Below, piece after piece: positions 16,888-25,427 of a DNA stretch of 64,000 bases; the first letter of the stretch is position 1; each line of letters opens with the position of its first letter. The position numbers were made by a program, and so were the translations under genes. The stretch is from MnTg04 sp964568075 (GTDB lineage Bacteria > Pseudomonadota > Gammaproteobacteria > Steroidobacterales > MnTg04), in contig CAZMOM010000009.1 in the NCBI GenBank assembly GCA_964568075.1, forward strand, positions 25,355 through 89,354, given 5' to 3'. The notes under the pieces are model-generated. The model was not told where the DNA came from, did no database searches, and saw only the letters and a program-made list of their open reading frames with translations.

Positions 16888-17451
16888 ATGTCCAACGATA
16901 CTTTTTTAAACGACCAGTTTCTAATTGCGATGCCGGCGCTCGGCGACCCGAATTTCCAGCGCAGTGTTACCTATATTTGCGAGCACAATGAGCAGGGCGC
17001 GCTGGGTATTACCATCAACCGGCCAATGAATCTCTGCCTGGTGGACATTTTTGAGCAGCTCAAACTGGAGCACAGCCCGACCGTCGGCGGTACGACGCCG
17101 GTGTTGCTCGGTGGGCCGGTACAGCAGGAAAGAGGATTTATTTTGCACCCGCCTGGCGGCAACTGGGACTCGACGATGGAGACCGGAGAAAACGTACAGG
17201 TCACAACTTCGCAGGATGTCTTACAGGCGATGGCTCGTGGCGAGGGCCCGGAAAAGGCGATCGTTGCCCTCGGCTACGCCGGCTGGACGGCAGGGCAGCT
17301 GGAGCAGGAAGTGGCTGAAAATTCCTGGCTGACGGTTCCGGCCACCAGTGACATCCTCTTCGATACGCCGTATGAAAAGAGATGGGAATCTGCCGTGGCG
17401 TTGCTGGGTGTCGATGTGAAAAACATCAGTAATTACGCCGGCCATGCCTGA
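16888..17451 (+). CDS. yqgE: YqgE/UPF0301 family protein
   Basis: A 187-residue protein of the conserved AlgH/UPF0301 family with no firmly known activity. The family signature is complete: LNDQFLIAMPALGDPNFQRSV, TYICEHNEQGALGITINRPM, VLLGGPVQQERGFILH and VALGYAGWTAGQLEQE. I chose the ATG at 16888 because it gives the conserved N-terminus and usual length; the longer frame from 16786 overlaps tonB. It overlaps ruvX by 8 bases, a pairing found across gammaproteobacteria. Confidence 0.95.
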   Translation: MSNDTFLNDQFLIAMPALGDPNFQRSVTYICEHNEQGALGITINRPMNLCLVDIFEQLKLEHSPTVGGTTPVLLGGPVQQERGFILHPPGGNWDSTMETGENVQVTTSQDVLQAMARGEGPEKAIVALGYAGWTAGQLEQEVAENSWLTVPATSDILFDTPYEKRWESAVALLGVDVKNISNYAGHA

Positions 17452-17941
17452 GACCCCCCCCGGTGGGCAGGACGGCACAGCCGTCTCCACAAGAATCAAC
17501 GCGAAAGATCTACAGGGCACGCTGCTTGCTTTCGATTTCGGACTCAAGCGAATTGGCGTCGCAGTCGCTGAAACAATACTCGGCAACGCACGTGGCCTAG
17601 GTGTCGTTAATCACTCGGAGAGCGGACCCGACTGGTCCGCAATCGACGATCTCCTGAAAGATTGGCAACCGGTGCTACTGCTCGTCGGATACCCGTGCAA
17701 CATGGATGGCAGCCCCAGCGAAATGTCGGATCGGGCGCTGGAGTTTGCCGGTGAGCTGAAAAAGCGTAGCCGGATTCCCGTCGAGCCCGTCGATGAAAGG
17801 CTTAGCTCCAGTGAGGCGATGGACCAGTTGCGCCAGCAACGTCGAGATGGACTGCGTAAAAGACGGATCAACAAGGAATTGATCGACCAGGAGGCGGCTC
17901 GTCTGCTTTTGCAACAGTGGCTGACTGAGTCCGCTGGATGA
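17444..17941 (+). CDS. ruvX: Putative pre-16S rRNA nuclease / Holliday junction resolvase homologue RuvX (YqgF)
   Basis: A 165-residue RNase H-fold nuclease implicated in 16S rRNA 5' maturation. Catalytic acids are visible at Asp31 (LLAFDFGLKRIGVAV), Glu118 (VDERLSSSEA) and Asp148 (ELIDQEAA). An N-terminal extension of about 25 residues precedes the domain. It overlaps both neighbours: the yqgE stop by 8 bases and the pyrB start by four (ATGA). In Pseudomonas a pyrR gene separates ruvX from pyrB; here there is none. Confidence 0.94.
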   Translation: MPETPPGGQDGTAVSTRINAKDLQGTLLAFDFGLKRIGVAVAETILGNARGLGVVNHSESGPDWSAIDDLLKDWQPVLLLVGYPCNMDGSPSEMSDRALEFAGELKKRSRIPVEPVDERLSSSEAMDQLRQQRRDGLRKRRINKELIDQEAARLLLQQWLTESAG

Positions 17942-18975
17942 CAATGGCGAAGCGATTCATTAGGATGCGCACGGCACCGGGTAACGGTATCCAACCAGTC
18001 CAGCCGGAGCGGCAATCAGACGTGAATGAACAGGTCGACAGTCAGGGTCGGTTACACCACCTGGTCTCACTTGAGGGGCTCGGAGAGACTTTGCTGACCC
18101 AGTTGATGGATCGGGCCGAAAAATATCTTCTCGCGCCGGGACGTCCCGGGCCCGGCGATGGCTCCCTGCGGGGCTTGACCGTGTGTCACCTTTTTTTCGA
18201 AGCGAGCACGAGGACCCAGATATCTTTCGAACTCGCGGCCAGACGACAGGGTGCCGCGGTCGTAAATCTTGCCGTCCCTGCCTCTTCCGCAATCAAGGGC
18301 GAAACCGCACTGGATACGTTACAGACGATCCAGGCGATGGCCGTCGAATTTTTCGTGGTCCGCCACCAAGAAACGGGATTGATGCGGTCGATCGCGAGAA
18401 CCCTGGGGCAGGAGGCAAGCGTAATCAGTGCCGGTGAGGGCCACCGATCACACCCTACCCAGGGCCTGCTCGATGCGTTGACCATTCGACAACACAAGAA
18501 AAAATTTGCAGACCTCAGCATTGCCATCGTTGGAGACATCCGTCACTCAAGGGTTGCCCGCTCCGCTTGCCATGCTCTGCTGGAGCTCGGTGTCCATGAC
18601 CTGCGGCTGGTCGCGCCCGAAAACCTGCTGCCAGATGCCGACGAACTGACTCATACGCGGCGCTATTCAGATTGTGATACAGGGATCGCTGATTGCGACG
18701 TGGTTATGATGCTGCGTATCCAGAAAGAAAGAATGAACTCCGCGGACATTCCGGATCTGGATAAATACAGGCAGCTCTACGGCCTGACCGCGCGACGGCT
18801 AAAACTCGCCAAGGATGACGCCATCGTCATGCACCCCGGCCCGATAAATCGCGGTATAGAGATGGATGACGAAGTCGCCGACGGTTGTCAGTCCGTGGTG
18901 CGTCAGCAGGTCGGTAATGGTGTCGCAATTCGTATGGCCGTACTCGCGGCGATCGCGGAAGGCAAGAAATCTTGA
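17938..18975 (+). CDS. pyrB: Aspartate carbamoyltransferase catalytic subunit
   Basis: A 345-residue enzyme joining carbamoyl phosphate and aspartate, the committed step of pyrimidine synthesis. The carbamoyl-phosphate loop FFEASTRTQISFELA, the HPTQGLLDALTI motif and VMHPGPINRGIEM are intact. The N-terminus is about 15-30 residues longer than the core and resembles the long Pseudomonas-type PyrB, which pairs with a PyrC-like subunit. A GTG at 18022 preceded by GGAGCGG is an alternative start. The stop is shared with the TTG start of the PyrK-like gene. No pyrC, pyrI or pyrR is adjacent. Confidence 0.95.
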   Translation: MTMAKRFIRMRTAPGNGIQPVQPERQSDVNEQVDSQGRLHHLVSLEGLGETLLTQLMDRAEKYLLAPGRPGPGDGSLRGLTVCHLFFEASTRTQISFELAARRQGAAVVNLAVPASSAIKGETALDTLQTIQAMAVEFFVVRHQETGLMRSIARTLGQEASVISAGEGHRSHPTQGLLDALTIRQHKKKFADLSIAIVGDIRHSRVARSACHALLELGVHDLRLVAPENLLPDADELTHTRRYSDCDTGIADCDVVMMLRIQKERMNSADIPDLDKYRQLYGLTARRLKLAKDDAIVMHPGPINRGIEMDDEVADGCQSVVRQQVGNGVAIRMAVLAAIAEGKKS

Positions 18976-19862
18976 GCGGCTATGGCAGGAAGCATCGTGA
19001 TACGATTTTTATTGAAGACGCCAGCGTTATTTCCCAGCAGGAATACGACGGTCAGCAGTACATTATTCGACTGCACGCACCCCAATGCGCCGGCACTGCC
19101 AGGCCGGGGACATTCGTCCATGTCTGTTGCGATCCGGCGGTGCCGATGCGACGACCGTTGTCCATCATGCGTGCCAGTAGAGAGGATGGCTGGTTGGAGC
19201 TGTTTTATAAGGTCATCGGCCACGGCTTGCAGCACTTGTCCTCGCGGCGCAAAGGCGACTCCATCAGCATCATGGGCCCGATAGGAAGACCTTTTGTTGC
19301 CGGTGCACAGTGTTCCAGGCCCTTGCTGATCGGCGGCGGTGTTGGCATTCCGCCGATGATTTTCCTTGCGGAGACATTGATCGACGGATCGGGTGAAGCT
19401 ATGAAACCCGTGGTTCTCATGGGTTCTGAGCTGCCTTTTCCTTTCGCAGCGGTCAAATCAACATTACCAGTCCCAGGCCTCGGCAGGGAGAGCAGTCACG
19501 CAATGCCATTACTGGAATCCATGGGAATACCGTCGAGGCTGGCGAGCGGGTCCGGGTACGAAGGATGTTATGAAGGCTTTGTCACTGAGCTTGCCAGACA
19601 GTGGCTTGACTCGTTGAGTCTCGAAGAACTGGGTAGAGTAGAGATTTTCGCCTGCGGTCCAGTCCAGATGCTGAAAGCCTGCGCCGATCTTGCCCGAAGT
19701 TTCAATCTTCCTTGCCAGATTTCACTGGAGGAATTCATGGCCTGCGCGGTCGGTGGTTGCGCTGGCTGCACCGTGGAAATTCACGACGAAGAAAGAATTA
19801 CGATGCAGCGAGTCTGCGTGGACGGACCGGTTTTCGATTCCCGCGCCGTTTACCCGCAGTAA
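18972..19862 (+). CDS. pyrK: Dihydroorotate dehydrogenase electron-transfer subunit, PyrK-like
   Basis: A 296-residue FAD/2Fe-2S reductase. The flavin motif MRRPLSIM, nucleotide-binding IGGGVGIPPMIFL, late IFACGPVQML and four-cysteine cluster ACAVGGCAGCTVE ... QRVCVDGP match PyrK, which passes electrons from class 1B PyrD to NAD. The likely start is TTG at 18972, overlapping the pyrB TGA (TTGA); no in-frame ATG or GTG gives a full N-terminus. A PyrK partner is unusual in gammaproteobacteria, which mostly use quinone-linked PyrD; the matching pyrD is not in the window. A related ferredoxin-NADP-type reductase is the alternative, but the location next to pyrB supports PyrK. Confidence 0.85.
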   Translation: MSGYGRKHRDTIFIEDASVISQQEYDGQQYIIRLHAPQCAGTARPGTFVHVCCDPAVPMRRPLSIMRASREDGWLELFYKVIGHGLQHLSSRRKGDSISIMGPIGRPFVAGAQCSRPLLIGGGVGIPPMIFLAETLIDGSGEAMKPVVLMGSELPFPFAAVKSTLPVPGLGRESSHAMPLLESMGIPSRLASGSGYEGCYEGFVTELARQWLDSLSLEELGRVEIFACGPVQMLKACADLARSFNLPCQISLEEFMACAVGGCAGCTVEIHDEERITMQRVCVDGPVFDSRAVYPQ

Positions 19863-19874
19863 TGCGTCCTGTTA

Positions 19875-20930
19875 TCAGCCAAAATTGATTTTTGTTTCAA
19901 GATTGGTTCGCGAATCTGCATTGGCAAGCGCTTCCTCGAGATCGATTCGCCCATCCCGGAAAAGGCTATATAGCGCGGTATCGAAATCCTGTATACCGGC
20001 CTCGTCGCTATTTGACAGGGCTTCCTTGACGCCCGATATGTCTCCCTTCAGCGTCAGCTCGGCGATGTGCGGCGTTTGCAGCATCACTTCGACCGCGGCG
20101 ACACGCCGCTTGTCTTTGCCCATGACCAGCCGCTGGGAAATAACCGCTTTCAGGTAATGGGACAAGTCCATGAATATTTGCTTTTGCTGCTCGACCGCAT
20201 ACAGATTGATGATTCGGTCAAGCGTCTCCGGTGCATTGTTGGCATGCAGGGTTGCGATGGCGAGGTGTCCTGTGCCGGCCAGTGTCAGTGCCGCGTTCAT
20301 CGTCAGGCGATCGCGTATTTCACCTATCTGAATCACATCAGGGGCGGCTCGCATCGCGCTACGCAGAGCGACTTCATATGATTTCGTATCCAGACCCAGC
20401 TCACGCTGATTAATAATGCACTTCCGGTTGGGGTGAAGAAATTCGATAGGGTCTTCAATGGTAATAATATGTTCGGACACACTTTCGTTACGATGATTGA
20501 CCATCGCGGCCAGGGTTGTTGACTTACCCGAGCCCGTTGCGCCGACCATCAGAATCAGGCCACGTTTGATCATCGCCAGTTTTTTTAACACCAGCGGCAA
20601 GCCGAGATCGTCCAACCGCGGCATTTCAGACGTTACATAGCGCAACACCATGGCCACGTTGCCGCGCTGGTGAAAAACATTAGCCCTGAACCGCCCGAGG
20701 CCTGGTTCCGATATGGCGAAATCGACTTCCAAGTGTTTGTTGAAATGCTCGATCTGCTCTTCGTTCATCAAGCCAAGCGCGGCCTGTTTGACCATCTTTG
20801 GTGTCAGCTCGATCTTGTTAACACTCATGATGCGGCCCTCGATCTTGATTTTGACCGGCGCATAGGTAGTGAAAAACAAGTCTGAGGCGCTTTTTTCCAC
20901 CATCAGTTTAAAAAGTGGTTTGGTGTTCAT
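19875..20930 (-). CDS. PilT/PilU-type retraction ATPase, third paralogue
   Basis: A 351-residue member of the GspE/PilT secretion ATPase family. It has the PilU-like N-terminus (LMVEKSASDLFFTTYAPVKIKIEG), Walker A GATGSGKSTT, the Asp box IITIEDPIEF, a Walker B-like DVIQIGEIRD and the His box GHLAIATLHANNA. It lacks the AIRNLIRE motif of PilT (TPHIAELTLKGD here) and the charged C-terminal tail of its neighbour. It is read in the same direction as pilU and pilT, 56 bases after pilU. It converges with the PyrK gene. It is divergent enough from the middle gene that a recent tandem copy is unlikely; it may be an accessory retraction ATPase. Confidence 0.9.
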   Translation of the reverse strand: MNTKPLFKLMVEKSASDLFFTTYAPVKIKIEGRIMSVNKIELTPKMVKQAALGLMNEEQIEHFNKHLEVDFAISEPGLGRFRANVFHQRGNVAMVLRYVTSEMPRLDDLGLPLVLKKLAMIKRGLILMVGATGSGKSTTLAAMVNHRNESVSEHIITIEDPIEFLHPNRKCIINQRELGLDTKSYEVALRSAMRAAPDVIQIGEIRDRLTMNAALTLAGTGHLAIATLHANNAPETLDRIINLYAVEQQKQIFMDLSHYLKAVISQRLVMGKDKRRVAAVEVMLQTPHIAELTLKGDISGVKEALSNSDEAGIQDFDTALYSLFRDGRIDLEEALANADSRTNLETKINFG

Positions 20931-20986
20931 CCTTAATACCCGCTCAAATATTCCTTATGCTGATTCCCGCCCCGCCGAGGGCACTC

Positions 20987-22138
20987 CTAGCGTTCATCAC
21001 CGACCACCGAGAGATCTTCCGCTGCGGCATCGCCGGACGATGAATCACGATTACTTTCAAGTTTGATGCGCAGACGCAGCTCATTCTTGGAATCGGCGTT
21101 GCGCATCGCGTCGTCATGGGAAATCGTGGCGGATTCATACAGGCTAAACAGCGCCTGATCAAATGTCTGCATGCCCAGCCGGTTCGATTTGGCCATAATT
21201 TCCTTTAACTGATGGACTTCACCGCGGAGTATCAGGTCGTTGACCAACGGTGAGGCCAGCAAGATTTCCATCGCCGCGACGCGGCCCTTGGTGCCTTCGC
21301 GCGGAATTAATCGTTGCGAGATCAACGCTATGATATTCAAAGACAAATCCATCAGCAACTGACTGCGCCGTTCATCCGGAAAGAAGTTAATGATGCGATC
21401 CAGCGCCTGGTTGGAACTGTTTGCATGTAAGGTCGCCAGGCACAAGTGACCGGTTTCGGCAAACTGGATCCCATATTCCATGGTTTCGCGATCCCGGATT
21501 TCGCCGATCAATATGACATCGGGCGCCTGGCGTAAAGCATTTTTCAGAGCGAAGTGCCACGATTCCGTGTCTACGCCCACCTCACGCTGAGTGACGACGC
21601 AACTCACGTGCGAATGCACATACTCGACCGGGTCCTCGATCGTAATGATGTGCCCATGAGTGTTGGCGTTGCGATAACCGATCATCGCGGCCAGTGTCGT
21701 CGATTTACCCGAACCGGTGCCGCCGACGATAATGGCCAGTCCGCGCTTGTTCATCACGACGTCGCTCAGTTGACTTGGCAGTTCGAGTTCATCTAGCGTG
21801 GGGATCCTGGTAACAATCGTTCTGAGCACGGCGCCGGTGTAGCCCTGCTGAACAAAGGCGCTTACCCGAAAACGGCCTATACCTTTCGGGTTGATCGCGA
21901 AATTACATTCCCTGGTGGAATCGAATTGCCGGGTTTGCTTGTCGTTCATAATCGACCGTACGATCAGCGCACTTTGTTCGGAGCTCAACGCCTTTTCCAT
22001 CACCGGCATTACCTCGCCGTCGACTTTGATCGCCGGCGGAAATCCTCTGGTAATAAACAAATCAGAACCATTCACCTGAATCATGCGGCGAAGCAGATCC
22101 TGCATCAGCTTGGTCGCTTGTTCCCGTTCCATTGCCAT
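20987..22138 (-). CDS. pilU: Type IV pilus accessory retraction ATPase PilU
   Basis: A 383-residue ATPase closely resembling PilU: LLRRMIQVNGSDLFITRGFPPAIKVDGEVMPV, Walker A GGTGSGKSTT, VVTQREVGVDTESW, DVILIGEIRDRETMEYG and GHLCLATLHANSSNQALDRIINFFP. PilU works with PilT to add force to pilus retraction. The C-terminus ends with an acidic, serine-rich tail of about 20 residues typical of PilU. It starts 19 bases after pilT, forming a pilT-pilU operon as in Pseudomonas. Confidence 0.94.
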   Translation of the reverse strand: MAMEREQATKLMQDLLRRMIQVNGSDLFITRGFPPAIKVDGEVMPVMEKALSSEQSALIVRSIMNDKQTRQFDSTRECNFAINPKGIGRFRVSAFVQQGYTGAVLRTIVTRIPTLDELELPSQLSDVVMNKRGLAIIVGGTGSGKSTTLAAMIGYRNANTHGHIITIEDPVEYVHSHVSCVVTQREVGVDTESWHFALKNALRQAPDVILIGEIRDRETMEYGIQFAETGHLCLATLHANSSNQALDRIINFFPDERRSQLLMDLSLNIIALISQRLIPREGTKGRVAAMEILLASPLVNDLILRGEVHQLKEIMAKSNRLGMQTFDQALFSLYESATISHDDAMRNADSKNELRLRIKLESNRDSSSGDAAAEDLSVVGDER

Positions 22139-22157
22139 ATCGACGCTCCGCTAAACC

Positions 22158-23204
22158 CTAAATGGTTTCCTTGTTGGCAGCCTTGAACCTGGCCTCTTCC
22201 TTGCTGACCATGCCCATCCGGGTCAGGTCCTGAAGACATTGGTCCAGCGTTTGCATACCCATGTTCTGACCGGTCTGAATCGCCGAATACATCTGCGCGA
22301 TTTTACCTTCGCGAATCAGGTTTCTGATCGCGGGCGTACCGATCATGATTTCATGCGCCGCGATCCGGCCACCGCCGATCTTTTTCAGCAAAGTTTGTGA
22401 AATGACGGCACGTAGTGATTCGGACAGCATGGATCGCACCATTTCCTTTTCTTCCCCCGGAAAGACGTCAACGATCCGATCGATCGTCTTGGCGGCTGAA
22501 CTCGTATGCACCGTACCGAAAACGAGGTGGCCTGTTTCCGCCGCGGTCAGGGCCAGCCGGATGGTTTCCAGGTCACGCATTTCGCCGATAAGAATGACAT
22601 CCGGATCCTCACGCAAAGCAGAGCGCATCGCCTCGTTGAAACCCAGCGTGTCACGGTGTACCTCGCGCTGGTTGATCAGTGCGCGACGGCTCTCGTGCAC
22701 AAATTCGATCGGGTCCTCGATGGTAATAATATGATCCGGCTTGTTGTCGTTGATATAGTCGATCAGTGCGGCCAGCGTAGTTGATTTGCCGGACCCCGTC
22801 GGTCCGGTCACCAGCACCAGCCCTCTCGGGTACATGGCCACATCTTTGAAAATTTTTGGCGCCTGCAAATCCTCCAGCGACAAGATTTCCGACGGAATGG
22901 TTCTGAATACGGCAGCCGCTCCCCGATGCTGGTTATAGGCATTTACGCGGAACCGGGCCAGCTGCGGAATCTCAAAGGAAAAGTCGGTTTCGAAGAATTC
23001 CTCATAATCCTTACGCTGCTTGTCATTCATGATGTCGTAAATCATCGCGTGCACGTCTTTATGGGACAATGCGGGCATATTGATTCGTTTTACGTCACCA
23101 TCCACTCGGATAAGCGGCGGCATTTCTGCTGACAAATGAAGGTCTGACGCCTTATTTTTCACCGAAAACGTCAAGAGTTGTGCAATATCAGCAGCCACAT
23201 TCAA
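22158..23204 (-). CDS. pilT: Type IV pilus retraction ATPase PilT
   Basis: A 348-residue hexameric ATPase that depolymerises the pilus, powering twitching. All hallmark motifs are present: DLHLSAEMPPLIRVDGD at the N-terminus, Walker A with Lys140 (GPTGSGKSTT), IITIEDPIEFVHES, Walker B DVILIGEMRD, GHLVFGTVHTSSA, and TPAIRNLIREGK, the C-terminal motif that distinguishes PilT from PilU. It is the first gene of the minus-strand ATPase series and divergent from yggS, with about 94 bases between starts. Confidence 0.97.
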   Translation of the reverse strand: MNVAADIAQLLTFSVKNKASDLHLSAEMPPLIRVDGDVKRINMPALSHKDVHAMIYDIMNDKQRKDYEEFFETDFSFEIPQLARFRVNAYNQHRGAAAVFRTIPSEILSLEDLQAPKIFKDVAMYPRGLVLVTGPTGSGKSTTLAALIDYINDNKPDHIITIEDPIEFVHESRRALINQREVHRDTLGFNEAMRSALREDPDVILIGEMRDLETIRLALTAAETGHLVFGTVHTSSAAKTIDRIVDVFPGEEKEMVRSMLSESLRAVISQTLLKKIGGGRIAAHEIMIGTPAIRNLIREGKIAQMYSAIQTGQNMGMQTLDQCLQDLTRMGMVSKEEARFKAANKETI

Positions 23205-23298
23205 ATTCCTGTAGTCAAAGCGTCAAATACGGTAATTCTGGCCCATAACTGTCTAAAACCAGCGATGCTCAGTATAGCGAACCCAGCTTAAGTAAAAC

Positions 23299-23985
23299 AT
23301 GACGAACGTCACACAGAATATGTCGGGACTGACACTGCGAATCCGGCGGGCTTGCGAAAACAGTGGCCGCGACCCGGATTCGGTCAGGCTGCTGGCGGTC
23401 AGCAAGAAAAATCCGGCGGCAGCAATAAGAACGGCCTTTGCCGCCGGTCAGATCGATTTTGGGGAAAATATCGTCCAGGAGGCGCTGGTCAAGCAAAAAC
23501 AACTCCGGGACCTACAGATCGAATGGCATTTTATCGGTCGCATTCAAAGCAACAAGACGCGCGATATCGCTGCCGCTTTCAGCTGGGCGCACGGTGTCGA
23601 TCGGCTTCGTGTTGCCAAACTGCTGAATAAGTACCGGCAACCGGATCAACCACGGTTAAATATCTGCCTGCAGGTCGCGTTGGCCGATGAGCCGGGGAAA
23701 TCCGGCGTGAAGCCGGATGCGCTGGTGACCCTCGCTGGCGAAATCGCTGACTTACCGCGTCTGCGACTGAGAGGGCTCATGTGTATTCCGCCACCGTCCG
23801 CGGATCCGGCCCGGCAGCGCCACTGGTTTGCACGGCTCGCTGAAATGCGCGACCAGCTGAATGGCCAGGGCTTTGCCCTGGACACCTTATCGATGGGAAT
23901 GAGCAATGATCTTGAGGCGGCGATCGCCGAGGGAGCGACATTGATCAGGATTGGGACGGCATTTTTTGGCGCACGGCCAGGCTGA
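23299..23985 (+). CDS. yggS: Pyridoxal phosphate homeostasis protein YggS
   Basis: A 228-residue PLP-binding protein of the YggS/PROSC family, controlling free PLP rather than catalysing a reaction. The PLP lysine lies in VRLLAVSKKNPAAAI; other signatures are FGENIVQEAL, EWHFIGRIQSNKTRDI and the C-terminal LSMGMSNDLEAAIAEGATLIRIGTAFFG. The gene is divergent from pilT, as in Pseudomonas. The proC gene that often follows is absent, and yggT comes next after 92 bases. Confidence 0.95.
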   Translation: MTNVTQNMSGLTLRIRRACENSGRDPDSVRLLAVSKKNPAAAIRTAFAAGQIDFGENIVQEALVKQKQLRDLQIEWHFIGRIQSNKTRDIAAAFSWAHGVDRLRVAKLLNKYRQPDQPRLNICLQVALADEPGKSGVKPDALVTLAGEIADLPRLRLRGLMCIPPPSADPARQRHWFARLAEMRDQLNGQGFALDTLSMGMSNDLEAAIAEGATLIRIGTAFFGARPG

Positions 23986-24077
23986 CCCGAACGAACGCGG
24001 GAACACGTGATGATTGAACCGATTGCCGGCCGTGCTATGTTTAGCTGTACTTTCTTGAGTAGGAACGCTGCGCAACG

Positions 24078-24605
24078 ATGAACGCGATTTCTTTTCTGGT
24101 GTCCACGATCGGCGATCTGTATATCTTGTGTTTCCTGTTGCGATTTCTATTGCAATGGGTCAAAGCGGATTTTCATAATCCTTTGTCGAAATTTGTCGTC
24201 AGCGTTACCGGACCACTGGTGCGCCCGGTTAGAAGAATTATCCCCGGGTGGAAGGGGCTCGATCTGGCCACCATTATCGTCGCCCTGGCGCTGGAGCTCG
24301 CTCTGACTGTGCTTTTGCTTACGATCAATGGCCTGTCGACACCATCCGCCGATATCTTGCTTTTGTTGGTACTACAAAGGTTTTTGCTTAATGGACTGCG
24401 TCTTTTCTTCTTCGCCGTTTTGATTCGAGCGATATTGAGCTGGGTCGGGTCCGCTGGTTACAGCCCGGTCACGGCCATACTGGTGTCTTTGACCGAGCCG
24501 CTGATCAGGCCGATAAGGCGTCTGCTGCCGCCAGTCGGCGGTCTGGATCTGGCTCCGCTGTTCGTGTTGCTGGCCCTGCAGGCGCTGATCCTCGCAGTGA
24601 GTTGA
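24078..24605 (+). CDS. yggT: YggT family inner-membrane protein
   Basis: A 175-residue protein made of two YggT repeats, each with two membrane helices and the motif NP(L/V)..F...(T/S).P...P.R...P. The first repeat shows HNPLSKFVVSVTGPLVRPVRRIIPG and the second SPVTAILVSLTEPLIRPIRRLLP. The family is linked to membrane organisation or osmotic tolerance but has no firm function. The stop overlaps the following yggU start by one base (TGATG), so the two are coupled. Confidence 0.92.
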   Translation: MNAISFLVSTIGDLYILCFLLRFLLQWVKADFHNPLSKFVVSVTGPLVRPVRRIIPGWKGLDLATIIVALALELALTVLLLTINGLSTPSADILLLLVLQRFLLNGLRLFFFAVLIRAILSWVGSAGYSPVTAILVSLTEPLIRPIRRLLPPVGGLDLAPLFVLLALQALILAVS

Positions 24606-24907
24606 TGTCGTTTTATCGTTGGGACAATGAGAACCTGATTATCGACCTGCGGATACAACCGCGGGCCAGTCAGTGTGCGTTTGCCGGGCCGTACGGACAA
24701 CGCTACAAAGTCAGGCTGACCGCGACGCCCGCTGACAATAAGGCCAACCAACAGCTTGCGAATTTCCTTGGAAAGTCTTTCACAGTGGCTCCGTCACACA
24801 TCCGGATTCTCTCCGGCGGAACCGGCCGCAACAAACGGGTTTTGATCCAAGCTCCGGGCACCATACCACCAGTGCTTCGCGAGGCCGGTATTCGCAATCC
24901 AGAATAG
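24605..24907 (+). CDS. yggU: DUF167/YggU family protein
   Basis: A 100-residue protein of the conserved DUF167 family, found after yggT in many gammaproteobacteria and of unknown activity. The motif IDLRIQPRASQCAFAGPYGQRYKVRLTATPADNKANQQLANFLGKSFTV is complete. The ATG at 24605 overlaps the yggT stop; a TTG one codon upstream is less likely. This ends the plus-strand series from yggS. Confidence 0.92.
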   Translation: MSFYRWDNENLIIDLRIQPRASQCAFAGPYGQRYKVRLTATPADNKANQQLANFLGKSFTVAPSHIRILSGGTGRNKRVLIQAPGTIPPVLREAGIRNPE

Positions 24908-24931
24908 AGCGCCTGGAGATCATTAGTGCTC

Positions 24932-25393
24932 TTATTTCTGACTCGCCAGCACCCGGTTGCGGATTTTCATCAAGCTCGTATTACGCACATACAATAAGTC
25001 GGCGACTTTCCGTACCAACGCATCCTCCAACGGATCGAGATATTCGTCCGCGTAAGCAATACGCCACATCATTTCAAGCAACCTCTCCCGCTCCTCGTTC
25101 GTCAGAGACCGATGCAACACGCTCGTAAATTCGTGCAGTGAAACCGATTCGTTCGCCTGTAAACTGGCGTATTCAAACAACGTCGCCACCTCGTCCACGT
25201 CAAGAGTGAAATGATTTCTCAGCAACTCAAGTATCAATTCCGCGTCGTCACCTTCGCTGTAATGATCAGCTCCGCCCATTTCCACGAGCAACGCAGCGGT
25301 TGCCAGCCTCAGCGCATTCTCATGGCTGTGGCTTTGATCATTGCCGGCAGATTCGAATTGCTGCTTGAGCGCTGTGACAACCAATTTCAACAT
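24932..25393 (-). CDS. TerB-like / DjlA N-terminal-like helical protein
   Basis: A 153-residue all-helical protein of the TerB superfamily. The pattern LRLATAALLVEMGGADHYSEGDDAELILELLRNHF followed by LLEMMWRIAYADEYLDPLEDALVRKVADLLYV is the TerB duplicated acidic-helix motif seen in stand-alone TerB-like proteins and in the N-terminus of the co-chaperone DjlA. The acidic ADEYLDPLED segment may bind metal. Despite the family name there is no tellurite operon here. It converges with yggU and is followed upstream by the alpha/beta hydrolase gene, with about 35 bases between. Confidence 0.82.
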   Translation of the reverse strand: MLKLVVTALKQQFESAGNDQSHSHENALRLATAALLVEMGGADHYSEGDDAELILELLRNHFTLDVDEVATLFEYASLQANESVSLHEFTSVLHRSLTNEERERLLEMMWRIAYADEYLDPLEDALVRKVADLLYVRNTSLMKIRNRVLASQK

Positions 25394-25427
25394 GATTAGT
25401 TTCTGAAAGGATCAGTGAGATACCTGT

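Noticed and set aside
17455..17465. Run of C at the yqgE-ruvX junction as a possible frameshift
   Set aside because: Both flanking proteins are complete and overlap normally, so no repair is needed.
24932..25393. Tellurite-resistance gene
   Set aside because: TerB-like fold only; no terC, terD or related genes nearby, so the resistance label is not justified.
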